From Shinella fusca (lineage in GTDB: Bacteria; Pseudomonadota; Alphaproteobacteria; Rhizobiales; Rhizobiaceae), in NCBI RefSeq assembly GCF_014203155.1, contig NZ_JACHIK010000011.1:62001-126000 (forward strand): 64,000 bases of DNA, read 5' to 3'. Every line of letters begins with the position of its first letter. Position 1 is the stretch's first letter. The notes under the pieces are model-generated. The model did no database searches and was not told the DNA's origin. It saw nothing but the letters and a program-made list of their open reading frames with translations. The translations under genes were made by a program, and so were the position numbers. This document shows, in pieces, positions 1-8,445 of the stretch.

Positions 1-208
1 CGTTGGTGCTCTTCAGCGATTCCATGCGCTGGAGGTCGCGGTGGAGGTTCAGCGTGCGCGCGGTCTTGGCGCCGAGCACGGCCCCGACATCCGCGTGACG
101 GCCGGTGACCGTCTCCTCCTGAAGCTGCGTCATCTCCTTCTGCGCCTTGGCCACGGTCAGGCGCATCGTGTTCTGGAGAGACAGGTTGGAAACGAAAGAA
201 GCCTTCAT
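1..208 (-). CDS. flgL: FlgL hook-filament junction protein (3' part cut by window edge)
   Basis: Minus-strand reading from an ATG at 208 gives MKASFVSNLSLQNTMRL and continues through the left edge, so only the first 69 codons are present. The heptad-like N-terminal helix is that of flagellin/FlgL-type axial proteins (Flagellin_N). FlgL forms the second hook-filament junction layer, on top of FlgK. It starts 3 bp after the flgK stop in the same direction, the usual flgK-flgL pair. The C-terminal half cannot be seen, so length and integrity are unknown. Confidence 0.88.
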   Translation of the reverse strand, partial: MKASFVSNLSLQNTMRLTVAKAQKEMTQLQEETVTGRHADVGAVLGAKTARTLNLHRDLQRMESLKSTN

Positions 209-211
209 GAC

Positions 212-1645
212 TTACCCCGCCGCCTGTAGAAGTGATGTGATCATCTCATCGACCGCCGAGACCAGCTTCGCGGAGGCCTTGTAGGACTGCTCCAGGTCGA
301 GCAGCAGCGACAGTTCCTCGTCGAGGCTGACGGAGGTCACGTTCTGGAGCGCTTCCTGCGTGCGGCCGAGCAGCGCGTTCTTGTCGTCGCTCGCCGTCGT
401 CGCCGCGCTGCGGTTCTGTTCCAGCCAGCCGACCGAGCCGGTCGAGAAGGCGAGGATCGTGCCCGTCGTGTCGATCGCCGCTTCCGGCGCGAAGGTCGTC
501 GGGGTCTCGAACGCCGTCGTGTAGTTGTTCAGCAGGTCGGAGAAGCTGGCGTCGCCGTTGACGTTGTAGGTGGTGTTGATGCCGTCGCGCAGCAGCATGG
601 CGTTGCCGCCCTGGCTGGTGATGACATCCGGGTTCACCTTGATGACCGTCGAAAGGCCGGGGACGACCGCGGTGACGGTGAGGTCGTCGCCGACGGCAAC
701 GCCGTTGCGCACGAAGAGCCCGTCGTCACCGTTCTCGGAGAACATGTTGATGAGGCCGCGCGAGATCTCGTCGAGCTGGGCCTGGAAGGTGGGCGCGGTA
801 TGGTCGCGAAGCTGGAGCAGCGCGGGAAGGGAGCCGCGCGCGCTGGTATTGCCGCCCGTGCCCGCCTGTACCGGCACGCCGTCGATGAGGATCTGGTTGC
901 CCTCGACCGTCGCCGTATAGGTGGTCGTCGGCTGGAAGCTGACCGCGCGCGGCACCGTCTCGAACAGCACCGTGCCGTCGCTGGTGTAGAGCGCCAGGTC
1001 GTTGTTCGTGCGGGTAACCGTCGTCACGCCGATGATCGAGGAGATGTCGGTCAGCAGCTTGTCGCGCTGGTCGAGCGCGTCGTTGACGTCGGTGCCGGCG
1101 GCCGTGCCCTGCCGGACCTTGTCGTTGTAGGTCTGGAATTCGGAGAGGAGACGGTTGAGCTCCGTCACCGAGGTATCGATGTCCGCATCCGCTTCCGCGC
1201 GCGCCTTCTGGAGGGCGAGCGAGGTGCTGTTCAGCGAGTTCGCGACGTCGACGGCATCCGACACGACGGTCTCGGCCAGCGAGACCTCGTTCGGCTTGTC
1301 GGCGAAGGTCTGGAGGTTGTCGCGCAGCTTGGCGAGATAGGTCGACGGCGAGAGCTCGTAGTCCTCCCCGCCGAGCATCATCTTCATCTGCGTGAGGCCG
1401 GAGAGCAGCGTGTCCTGGCCGGAGGACTTGGAGATCGAGAGCAGGTTCTGCTTCAGCAGCGCCTCGTTCTGCGCGCGCTGCGTTTCCACCACCGTGGCGC
1501 CGGAAGACGCGGTGGCGAGGACCGCCGCGCGGCGGGCGTAGTTCGGGTTGCTCGCATTGGCAATGTTCTTCGACGCGACGGCCGATTGCAGGCCCACGTT
1601 GGAGAAGCTGGACTGAGCAGTCTTCATTGCTGCTGTAAGCGACAT
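212..1645 (-). CDS. flgK: FlgK hook-associated protein 1
   Basis: 477 residues, exported by the flagellar type III system; forms the first hook-filament junction layer. The N-terminus (SLTAAMKTAQSSFSNVGLQS, then SKNIANASNPNYARR) is the flagellar rod/hook N-terminal motif with the N-P-N-Y-x-R core. The C-terminus (LSLLLDLEQSYKASAKLV) is the matching C-terminal coiled coil that packs against it. The middle is variable and rich in Thr/Ala, normal for HAP1. It lies 44 bp after flgE and 3 bp before flgL, so flgE-flgK-flgL are probably one transcript. Confidence 0.95.
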   Translation of the reverse strand: MSLTAAMKTAQSSFSNVGLQSAVASKNIANASNPNYARRAAVLATASSGATVVETQRAQNEALLKQNLLSISKSSGQDTLLSGLTQMKMMLGGEDYELSPSTYLAKLRDNLQTFADKPNEVSLAETVVSDAVDVANSLNSTSLALQKARAEADADIDTSVTELNRLLSEFQTYNDKVRQGTAAGTDVNDALDQRDKLLTDISSIIGVTTVTRTNNDLALYTSDGTVLFETVPRAVSFQPTTTYTATVEGNQILIDGVPVQAGTGGNTSARGSLPALLQLRDHTAPTFQAQLDEISRGLINMFSENGDDGLFVRNGVAVGDDLTVTAVVPGLSTVIKVNPDVITSQGGNAMLLRDGINTTYNVNGDASFSDLLNNYTTAFETPTTFAPEAAIDTTGTILAFSTGSVGWLEQNRSAATTASDDKNALLGRTQEALQNVTSVSLDEELSLLLDLEQSYKASAKLVSAVDEMITSLLQAAG

Positions 1646-1689
1646 CGGATCTACCTAACTCTCGAATGCACGCGGTGGCTTCAGGCCGC

Positions 1690-2955
1690 CTATCTCTTGA
1701 GGTTGACGAGGACTTCCATGAGTTCGGAGCCGGTCTGGAAGACCTTGGAATTCGCAGTGTAGTTTCGCTGCGACTCGATCATGCTCGTCAGTTCCTCGGC
1801 GATATCCACGTTGGAATCCTCCAGCGCGCCGGACAGGATCGTGCCGTAGCCGCCGTTGCCGGCGTACCCCATGACGACCACGCCCGAATCCGGGCTCTGC
1901 GTATAGACGTTGCCGGGCAGCGGCTTGAGGTTGTCCGGGCTCTGCACGTTGGCCATGGCGATACGGTATTTCGGCGCCATGTCGCCGTTCTCGTACTTGA
2001 GGTAGACGATGCCGTCGTCGCTGATCTCGTAGCCGGCCACGCCGCTCGGGCCGATGCCGTCGATGTCGCCCTTGGCCGCGAAGGCCGAGGCGAGCTGCGT
2101 CGAGCCGCCGGTGTCGCCGCCGATGGAGATGTTGAGCGCGTTGAGCTCGCCGCCGCCGATGGTCATGCCGAAGGTGCTGATGTCGGTCGGGTTGGTGAGC
2201 TTGCCGGACGTGTCGAAGCTGAGCGCCTCCTGCGTGGCCGCGGCCGGCGAGGCCACGATGGCCGTGTCGGGCGTTGGGCTCAGCATGTCGTGGATGGCGC
2301 CGGAATCGTCCGTATAGGTCACGCTCAGGTTCCATTCGCCGGGCGTTGCCGTCGTCGAATAGGTGAAGTCGAGCTTGCGGGTGTTGCCGAGGCTGTCATA
2401 GGCGACCAGCGAGGTCGCCTTCGAATAGGGATGCGCCTCGTTCGACGGCAGGTTGACGTGCAGGTAGCCGCTTTCGGATGCCTTCACGTTCAGTTCGCCG
2501 GAAGCGAGGTTGATCTTTTCCAGGCCGGCAAAGCCGTTGATGACGATCGTCGGGTCTTCCGTGGAGGAATAGGGATAGCCCATCAGCGTGAAGCCGGCGC
2601 TGTTGCGCAGCGTGCCGTCGTCCATCGGGGTGAAGGCGCCGGCGCGCGTCATGTATTCCTGGCCGTCCGCGCCCTCGACGATGAAGAAGCCCTTGCCGTT
2701 AATGGCAAGGTCCGTCGTCGACGTCGTGTAGGTGAACGTGCCCTGCGAGGAAATGGAATAGCGGATGTCCGTCGTGACGCCGCCCGAATTGTAGGCGCCG
2801 CCGGTCGACGGCAGGATCAGCGAGGAGAACTGGGTCGAGGCCTTCTTGTAGCCCGTCGTATTCGCGTTGGCGATGTTGTCGGCAACCGTGCTCAGGCGGT
2901 TGGCCTGCGCATTCATGCCGGAAACACCCGTTCTCATCGTACCGTAGAGGCTCAT
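1690..2955 (-). CDS. flgE: FlgE flagellar hook protein
   Basis: 421 residues. N-terminus SLYGTMRTGVSGMNAQANRL followed by VADNIANANTTGYKK is the hook/rod signature; INGKGFF near residue 85 is the FlgE/FlgG D1 motif; the C-terminus ELTSMIESQRNYTANSKVFQ is the paired helix. Length fits rhizobial FlgE (about 400 residues). It polymerises into the universal joint between rod and filament. It follows rem by 96 bp without a clear terminator, so Rem may control it directly or by read-through. Confidence 0.96.
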   Translation of the reverse strand: MSLYGTMRTGVSGMNAQANRLSTVADNIANANTTGYKKASTQFSSLILPSTGGAYNSGGVTTDIRYSISSQGTFTYTTSTTDLAINGKGFFIVEGADGQEYMTRAGAFTPMDDGTLRNSAGFTLMGYPYSSTEDPTIVINGFAGLEKINLASGELNVKASESGYLHVNLPSNEAHPYSKATSLVAYDSLGNTRKLDFTYSTTATPGEWNLSVTYTDDSGAIHDMLSPTPDTAIVASPAAATQEALSFDTSGKLTNPTDISTFGMTIGGGELNALNISIGGDTGGSTQLASAFAAKGDIDGIGPSGVAGYEISDDGIVYLKYENGDMAPKYRIAMANVQSPDNLKPLPGNVYTQSPDSGVVVMGYAGNGGYGTILSGALEDSNVDIAEELTSMIESQRNYTANSKVFQTGSELMEVLVNLKR

Positions 2956-3051
2956 GTCATTTCCCCGTTCGTCTCGTACCAGGACCCTATGGGACGGGCC
3001 TTGCGTGAAGCTGGCTGCCGGGTCCGCCTCCCGCCAGCCGGCAATCTTCTT

Positions 3052-3726
3052 TCAACCCTGCCAGTCGATGCAGTAGCCAAGGAAGCGCTTGGAATCGATC
3101 GGGTCGAAACCGAGCTTCTTGCGCAGCTTCTTGCGCAGCTTGGAGATGTGGCTTTCGACGACGTTCTCTTCGACGTCCTCGTCGAAGATGCCGTAGATCG
3201 CATTGAAGATCTGGGTCTTGGAGAGCCGGCGGCCGCGGTTGGCGACCAAATATTCCAGGATGCGGCGCTCGCGGCGCGGCAGGGCGAAGACGTCGCCGGA
3301 GATTTCCGGGTCGCGGCCGTCCGAGAAGACGCGGATCGGGCCGATGTCGGTATGGTTGGCAAGCGCCTTGAGGCGGCGCCGGATGGCGGCCGCGCGGGCA
3401 AGGATCTCACGGGGATGGACCGGCTTCCTCACGACGTCGTCGACGCCGCTGTCGAAGAAGGCGAGCGTGGTTTCGAGGGAGGGCGTGTCGCTGACCGCGA
3501 TCACCGGGGCCTGCGAGCGATCCCGGATCGCCCGCGGCAGATCCATGGAGAGCTGGCCCTGGCCGATCAGGAACGCCTCGACCGCGTCGATATCGGAATC
3601 GGCCGCGGTGTTCACCCACTCGCCGAATTCACGGGGATCGAACCCCGTCGAGGGCACGCCCTCGCGACCAAAAAGAGAAGTATAGCCGTCTTTAACGAGC
3701 TCGCGCTCATCAACCACTACGATCAT
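3052..3726 (-). CDS. rem: Rem, OmpR-like transcriptional activator of flagellar genes
   Basis: 224 residues: a receiver-like domain (about 1-105), then an OmpR/PhoB winged helix (about 125-222; [20 protein letters not shown] and [13 protein letters not shown]). It sits directly before flgE, the position of rem (regulator of exponential growth motility) in Sinorhizobium, where VisN/VisR activate it and it activates class II genes. The receiver is unusual: it starts VVVDEREL rather than VVDDD/E, and Phe52 sits where the phospho-acceptor Asp is expected (D47-A-V-E-A-F52), although the KP pair (K101-P102) remains. It probably works without phosphorylation. There is no adjacent kinase gene. Confidence 0.9.
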   Translation of the reverse strand: MIVVVDERELVKDGYTSLFGREGVPSTGFDPREFGEWVNTAADSDIDAVEAFLIGQGQLSMDLPRAIRDRSQAPVIAVSDTPSLETTLAFFDSGVDDVVRKPVHPREILARAAAIRRRLKALANHTDIGPIRVFSDGRDPEISGDVFALPRRERRILEYLVANRGRRLSKTQIFNAIYGIFDEDVEENVVESHISKLRKKLRKKLGFDPIDSKRFLGYCIDWQG

Positions 3727-3817
3727 TCGTCCGCCTCCGAATCAGTGTGGTGCCTCGTTCAGGCAGTGGTACGAATCGGGCGAATCACCGGCAACTAGAG
3801 GAAGTGACTGGGTGGAA

Positions 3818-3832
3818 TTAACAGTTGATTAA
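3818..3832. promoter_or_regulatory. TTAA-N7-TTAA box upstream of rem (possible CtrA site)
   Basis: Perfect TTAA-cagttga-TTAA about 90-105 bp upstream of the rem ATG. The form equals the CtrA consensus known from Caulobacter and other alphaproteobacteria. The AT-rich gap 3727-4007 also holds a TTAAC-N6-TTAAC-like pair at 3904-3918 and no convincing gene, so it is probably the rem control region, where VisNR would also act. Binding by CtrA is inference. Confidence 0.5.
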
Positions 3833-4007
3833 GAATTGCGTGCCGATTTGATCTACATATAGTATGCTAAATTGGAAATAGCCACAATTTTACGGTGGAA
3901 AAGTTAACAAAGGTTAACGCCGCGCCTTGCCACTCCAAAATGGGGCGCATTCTTGCCACAATACGGCACAGGTCGTTTTCAGCGACAGATTTCAACTATC
4001 GGATGAA

Positions 4008-4586
4008 TCAGCGGCAGAACTGTTTCGCGTTCGGCGTCCAGCTTCCATAGCCGGTCGCCACCAGGTTCGCGATCACGCGGCAGACATATTGCTTCTGCGC
4101 CGGGTCGTTGTTCGGGCCGGCATGATAGCGCGCGACGGCCATGGTCCAGGTCTCGTGGCGCGCATGCAGGCGCGCCAGGAACGAGGCCGCGTAGTCGACG
4201 TTCCGGCGCGGGTCGAACATCTCGGCGGGCGAGGCGAAATGCTCGCCGTGGAAGTAGTGGTTGATCTGCATGCAGCCGAGGTCGATCAGCTTCGCGCCGC
4301 GCGCGCGGGCCGCCTCGAAGGCCTGCAGCGCCTCCTCCCGGTTCCGGCCGAAATAGGCCTTGCCCTCGATGTTGAGCGCGAAAGGCTGCAGCGATCCCTT
4401 CCGGCCGGTCTCGGCGAGACCGACGGAGTAGAGGATGCCGGGCGGGATATCGTACTTGGCCGCCGCCGAGAGGATTTCCCGCTCGCAGGCGCCCGTGGAC
4501 GCGCTGGCGTCAGAGATAGACGCCGCCAGAGCGCACAGGCTGCCCGCCAGAGCCGGCAGAAGCGTTTTCCGACGTATTGCCTTCAT
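4008..4586 (-). CDS. Lytic transglycosylase, probably flagellum-associated (SltF/MltE-like)
   Basis: 192 residues from ATG 4586: a signal peptide (MKAIRRKTLLPALAGSLCAL, Ala-rich to about 30), then an SLT goose-type lysozyme fold with the catalytic Glu in GLAETG (E59), the LIDLGCMQIN motif and the YHAGPNNDP motif. It would cleave periplasmic peptidoglycan to let the rod through. Alphaproteobacteria often have a separate SltF enzyme instead of a muramidase domain on FlgJ. The start overlaps the 3' end of fliK by 77 bp in another frame, which ties it to the mot-fliK operon. It may serve general wall turnover, but the context favours the flagellum. Confidence 0.82.
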   Translation of the reverse strand: MKAIRRKTLLPALAGSLCALAASISDASASTGACEREILSAAAKYDIPPGILYSVGLAETGRKGSLQPFALNIEGKAYFGRNREEALQAFEAARARGAKLIDLGCMQINHYFHGEHFASPAEMFDPRRNVDYAASFLARLHARHETWTMAVARYHAGPNNDPAQKQYVCRVIANLVATGYGSWTPNAKQFCR

Positions 4587-5856
4587 AGGACCTTCCCTCG
4601 CGTGCAGACGCACCCTCGCCGCCCTGGCGGCCGTTGCCGCCCTCCTGGGCCTGCGGCTGGCCGGAGAATTGCTGTTGCGGCTGGCCCTGGGCATTGGTCT
4701 GGGCGCTGCGATCCGTCGGGGCGAGCTGCACGCTCACCTGGTCGACGGCAAAGCCGTGGCCGCGCAGGGCCCGCACGATGGAATCCTGGTCGTCGCTGAG
4801 CTGGCGATAGGCATCGCCCGTCTCCACCTGCAGCGACACGACGAGCTGCTCGCCCTGCAGGTGCAGCGTCGCCGTCACGAGGCCGAGCTCGATGGGATGC
4901 ATCTGGATCTTCAGCGTGTTGACGACCTTGCCGGTCGCCGCCGCATCCGTGTTTGCAAGGCCCCCGGTCGCGCTCAGCGAGGCCGCCCATTGCGGATCCT
5001 GCGTGATGGCCGCGGTCACCGCCGACGCGTTGCCGGTCTGCGCGAGGCCGATATAGCGACGCGCGTCGAGGACGGCCACCGCCTCGCCCTTCGGCCCGGT
5101 CGGGTTGGCATCGCGCACCGAAGTCCGCTCGCCATTGCCGGAAATGTTCATGTCGAGGCTGCGGCCCTTGCCATCCGCCCGCATGAGGCGGAACAGCCGG
5201 TCGGTGCCGGTTTTCGGAAGGTCCGCGCCCTCCGCCGCATCCTCGGCGCTGCCGGTCTCGGTTCCCGTGTCCGTTTCCGCGGCGACCTTGCCGGACGTCT
5301 TGCCGCCGGCCTCGGCCTTCACGTCGGAAACGCCGTGCACGGCAGCCTTGCCGCCGGCGCTGCCGACAGCATGCGGCAAGACGGCGGGCGCCGCGAGCAT
5401 GTCCAGCAGATTGCCGACCTCGGTGCGCGCCGCGGGCTTGTCCCCCGCATCCCCGGCATCGTCGTCGGCAGCGTCCCCGGCCTTCTTCGCGGACTTGTGC
5501 TTTTCGGCGGTTTCCTTGTGGCCGACGTGCTCGGCGGCGGCCTGCACCGCTGCCGCCTCACCTTCCGGCTCTTCGCCCGCCTTGCGGAAAGCCTCGGCAA
5601 GCGCCGCCATGTCGGCGAGCGCGGATTTTCCGCGCGTGCCGCCCGGCTGCTCGGCCTTCTCGCCGTGGGCCGCCGCGGAAATCGAAATCCGCCCGCCCTT
5701 GCGGCCCTCACCGCCTTCGCGCCCCTGGAGATTGGCGATGGTGGTGGCGAAATCGCCCTTTTCGGACATGCCCTCGCCCTTGCCCTGCCCGGCCTTGCCC
5801 TTCGCCGATGCATGCCCCTGAACGATGCCCAGAACCCCGCTGTCGATGGTGCTCAA
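4510..5856 (-). CDS. fliK: FliK (MotD) hook-length control protein
   Basis: 448 residues. The first 330 are low complexity (Gly/Ala/Lys/Glu), typical of a secreted molecular ruler. About residues 335-415 form the conserved FliK C-terminal domain (IQMHPIELGLVTATLHLQGE, then LRGHGFAVDQVSVQ) that switches the FlhB export gate from hook to filament substrates. The start is TTG at 5856: its last bases overlap the motC stop (TTGA) and AAGGAG lies seven bases before it. Rhizobia named this gene motD before it was recognised as fliK. Translationally coupled to motC. Confidence 0.9.
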   Translation of the reverse strand: MSTIDSGVLGIVQGHASAKGKAGQGKGEGMSEKGDFATTIANLQGREGGEGRKGGRISISAAAHGEKAEQPGGTRGKSALADMAALAEAFRKAGEEPEGEAAAVQAAAEHVGHKETAEKHKSAKKAGDAADDDAGDAGDKPAARTEVGNLLDMLAAPAVLPHAVGSAGGKAAVHGVSDVKAEAGGKTSGKVAAETDTGTETGSAEDAAEGADLPKTGTDRLFRLMRADGKGRSLDMNISGNGERTSVRDANPTGPKGEAVAVLDARRYIGLAQTGNASAVTAAITQDPQWAASLSATGGLANTDAAATGKVVNTLKIQMHPIELGLVTATLHLQGEQLVVSLQVETGDAYRQLSDDQDSIVRALRGHGFAVDQVSVQLAPTDRSAQTNAQGQPQQQFSGQPQAQEGGNGRQGGEGASAREGRSYEGNTSENASAGSGGQPVRSGGVYL

Positions 5857-7193
5857 CTGCCTTCTCCTTTCAAGAGCGCGTCGATTTCGTCGAGCTTGGA
5901 CCGGCCGCCCGATACGAATGTATCGAAGGCCGGGTCGATGCCCGCCGCCGCATTTTGTTCCTGCTTTTTCTTTTCCTTGTCCGGCGCCGCGTCGAGCGCG
6001 ACGGGCGTATCCGCCGCCCCGGCCTGCGGGTCCATCGCGCGATCGGCCGCCTCCGCCTCGCTCAGCCCCTCGTAGGAGGCGTCCTCGGTCGCGGCTGGCG
6101 CTACCTCTGCGCTCTTGCGGGCGGTCTCCGCCGGCTTCGCCTCCGCTGGCGCGCGCAGAACCTCTTCCGCCACCGCCTTGGCGGCCGCCTTCAGCGCCCG
6201 GTCCTTGGCCGACAGCTTCTCGTCCGGAATGGCGATGATCGATTCCATGGCCGAGGCGACGTCGTTGGACGGCACCGAGGCGAGGCCCGAATAGAGGTCG
6301 GCAAGCACCTTCGGCACGCTTTCGCCGTCGCCCGACAGGATCTGGGCGCGCTCGGCGGCAAGCGAGGCGAGCTTGTTCTTGCCCGATATCGCCGCAAGGC
6401 GCGCCATGCGCAAATAGACCTCGCGCTGGCGCGGAACGTCCATGAAGGAGAGGATCTCGAGGATGTCCTCTTCCTTGATCTCGTCGAAATGGTCGACCGC
6501 GAGCTTCACGAAGAGGTCGGCGAACTGGCTGGCATAGGGCGAGCGCAGGTAGCGCCGCGCATAGCGGTTCGCATAGGCCATGCTCTTGTCGATCCAGCCG
6601 GCCTCGGTCGCGACATAGATGGAACGGCGCAGCGCCGCCTCCTCGACGATCGTGCCCGGCGCGACGAGCCGCGCCCAGTCGAAATAGTCGAGCGCCAGCT
6701 TCGGGTCCTTGCGGATCACCGAATTGGCCGAGACGAGCGCGAGGTATGGCCCGACGCGCGAGCGCTTGTATTCGGGGAAGATCTCCGCCAGCGACTTCAC
6801 GCTCTGGTTGCCACGCCCGCTCAGATAGCCGCGCAGCGCATCGGTGAGACGGGAATCGAAGTGCCCCGCGACATCCTTGCGGATCAGATATTCCAGCGTC
6901 TGGGGATTGCCGCCGCTCATGGCATAGACGAGCGCCGCGTCGACATTGCGCGGGTCGTCGAAGATCGAGGGGTCCGCCGTGCGCAGCCGCTCGTCGATCG
7001 TGCCGAGCAGGAAGCGCTGCATCTCCATGGCCGAATGGTCGCCGAGCACCACCGTGTCCTGCACATATTGCAGCGAGCGGATCATCTTGTAGGGCGCAAG
7101 GTCGTCCGGCGCCTGGGCGCGTGCGGCCGCACCGGCGCAGAGCACCGCGCCGAAAACCGTACCCGTCAGGAGGAGGCGACGCAGGAGGCCCAT
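5853..7193 (-). CDS. motC: MotC periplasmic motility protein
   Basis: 446 residues from ATG 7193: signal peptide MGLLRRLLLTGTVFGAVLCA ending near ARAQA, then a helical domain (to about 330) and an acidic Ala/Glu tail. MotC is a rhizobial periplasmic protein that binds the periplasmic part of MotB and is needed for motor rotation; MotE (25427-25960) is its chaperone. A longer reading starts at 7244 inside motB, but ATG 7193, 4 bp after the motB stop and followed by a clean signal peptide, is clearly better. Coupled to fliK downstream. Confidence 0.9.
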   Translation of the reverse strand: MGLLRRLLLTGTVFGAVLCAGAAARAQAPDDLAPYKMIRSLQYVQDTVVLGDHSAMEMQRFLLGTIDERLRTADPSIFDDPRNVDAALVYAMSGGNPQTLEYLIRKDVAGHFDSRLTDALRGYLSGRGNQSVKSLAEIFPEYKRSRVGPYLALVSANSVIRKDPKLALDYFDWARLVAPGTIVEEAALRRSIYVATEAGWIDKSMAYANRYARRYLRSPYASQFADLFVKLAVDHFDEIKEEDILEILSFMDVPRQREVYLRMARLAAISGKNKLASLAAERAQILSGDGESVPKVLADLYSGLASVPSNDVASAMESIIAIPDEKLSAKDRALKAAAKAVAEEVLRAPAEAKPAETARKSAEVAPAATEDASYEGLSEAEAADRAMDPQAGAADTPVALDAAPDKEKKKQEQNAAAGIDPAFDTFVSGGRSKLDEIDALLKGEGS

Positions 7194-7197
7194 CGCA

Positions 7198-8445
7198 TCA
7201 GCCGCCTTCGGCCTGGATGAGGATTTCGATGCGGCGGTTGGCATCGGCCATCGGATCGTCCGGAACCTTCAGGCGGCGGTCGGCGAAGCCCGAGACCTGG
7301 CTGACGCGCTTTTCCTCGAGGCCGCCGCGCACGAGCATGTAGTAGGCGCTCTGCGCGCGGTCCATCGACAGGCGCCAGTTGTCGTTCTTGCCGCCGGCGA
7401 AGGGCCGTCCGTCCGTATGGCCGCGAATGGCGACCGCCCCGGGCCGGCCTTCGAGGATCTTGCCGATCTTCTCCATGGCCAGCACCATTTCCTTGCGCGG
7501 AACGGCCGAGCCGATGTTGAACATGGGCGTGTCGAGCTGGTCGGTGAGGCTTACCAGAAGCCCGCCCTCGGCGGGCGTGACGGTGAGGCCCTCGGCAAGC
7601 TTGCCGAGCGAGCCGATCTCCCTGGCGATCTGCTGCTTCAGGTCGTCGGCCTTCTTTTCCTCCTCGGCCTTGGCGTTTTCCGCCTTGTCCCTGGCGGCGG
7701 CGACCGCGGCCTTGTCGGCTTCGGCCTTCTTCGCCGCTTCCTCGCTGTCGGCCTCCTTCAGCGCGTCCTCGACCGTGCGGTCGGCGTCGACGGCGGCCAT
7801 CTGCTGTTGCTGCTCGGCGGGCTTGCCGTCCTTCGCCGCCGCCTCGCTGCCGGCATCGGTCGCCTGCGATATCTCGACCTGCTGCGTCCAGAAGTCGGGG
7901 TCGAACGGGTCGCGATAGGCTTCGCCGCCATTGGCGCCGGTCGCCGGGCCGGAATTGGCCGCGCCCCCCTCGCCCTTGGCGCTGACATTGGCCTGCTGGC
8001 CGACTTCCTGCGCGATCTCGGAGAGGACCGAATAGGGGTTCTCGAAGAAATCGGCCTGCGAATACTGGGTTTCCTCGCCGGCCGTGGTGTTCTCGTCCTT
8101 GCCCTTTTCCGCGCCGTTGCCGCTTTCCTGCTGCTGGCCCTCTTCCTTGGACTTGTCCTGGGTGGCTTCGCCCTCCGCGCTGTTGGCGGGCTTCTTCACG
8201 GATTTTTCCGCCGGCTTGTCGTCGGTGAGCTTGATCGGGTTGAAATAGGAGGCGACGGAGGCCTTGGTCTCCTCGTTGGCTGCGTTGACGAGCCACATCA
8301 CGAGGAAGAATGCCATCATCGCCGTCATGAAGTCGGCATAGGCGATCTTCCAGGCGGCGGCATGGTGATCGCCGTCGTGATCGCCGTGGCGCTTGACGAT
8401 GATGATCTCGTTCTTGCCGTGGTGGTGATTTTCGCCTTCGCTCAT
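7198..8445 (-). CDS. motB: MotB stator protein
   Basis: 415 residues. A His-rich cytoplasmic tail leads into one membrane helix, KIAYADFMTAMMAFFLVMWL (about 33-52), holding the proton-accepting Asp38. A long charged linker (about 60-270; Glu/Lys/Ala-rich, coiled-coil-like near 215-265) precedes an OmpA-like peptidoglycan-binding domain (about 285-413; RGHTDGRPF, DRAQSAYYMLV). With MotA (33370-34248) it makes the stator. The linker is long compared with enteric MotB (about 310 residues), as in other rhizobia, where MotC binds the periplasmic part. Start overlaps the previous stop by 4 bp. Confidence 0.94.
   Translation of the reverse strand: MSEGENHHHGKNEIIIVKRHGDHDGDHHAAAWKIAYADFMTAMMAFFLVMWLVNAANEETKASVASYFNPIKLTDDKPAEKSVKKPANSAEGEATQDKSKEEGQQQESGNGAEKGKDENTTAGEETQYSQADFFENPYSVLSEIAQEVGQQANVSAKGEGGAANSGPATGANGGEAYRDPFDPDFWTQQVEISQATDAGSEAAAKDGKPAEQQQQMAAVDADRTVEDALKEADSEEAAKKAEADKAAVAAARDKAENAKAEEEKKADDLKQQIAREIGSLGKLAEGLTVTPAEGGLLVSLTDQLDTPMFNIGSAVPRKEMVLAMEKIGKILEGRPGAVAIRGHTDGRPFAGGKNDNWRLSMDRAQSAYYMLVRGGLEEKRVSQVSGFADRRLKVPDDPMADANRRIEILIQAEGG

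Noticed and set aside
1666-3798. Very long plus-strand frame (710 codons) opposite flgE and rem
   Set aside because: Arg/Ala/Val-rich antisense shadow of GC-rich coding DNA; flgE and rem on the other strand have clear family motifs.
3919-3960. TGGCAAG-like stretch upstream of rem as a sigma-54 promoter
   Set aside because: Spacing to a GC element does not fit the TGGCAC-N5-TTGC pattern on either strand.
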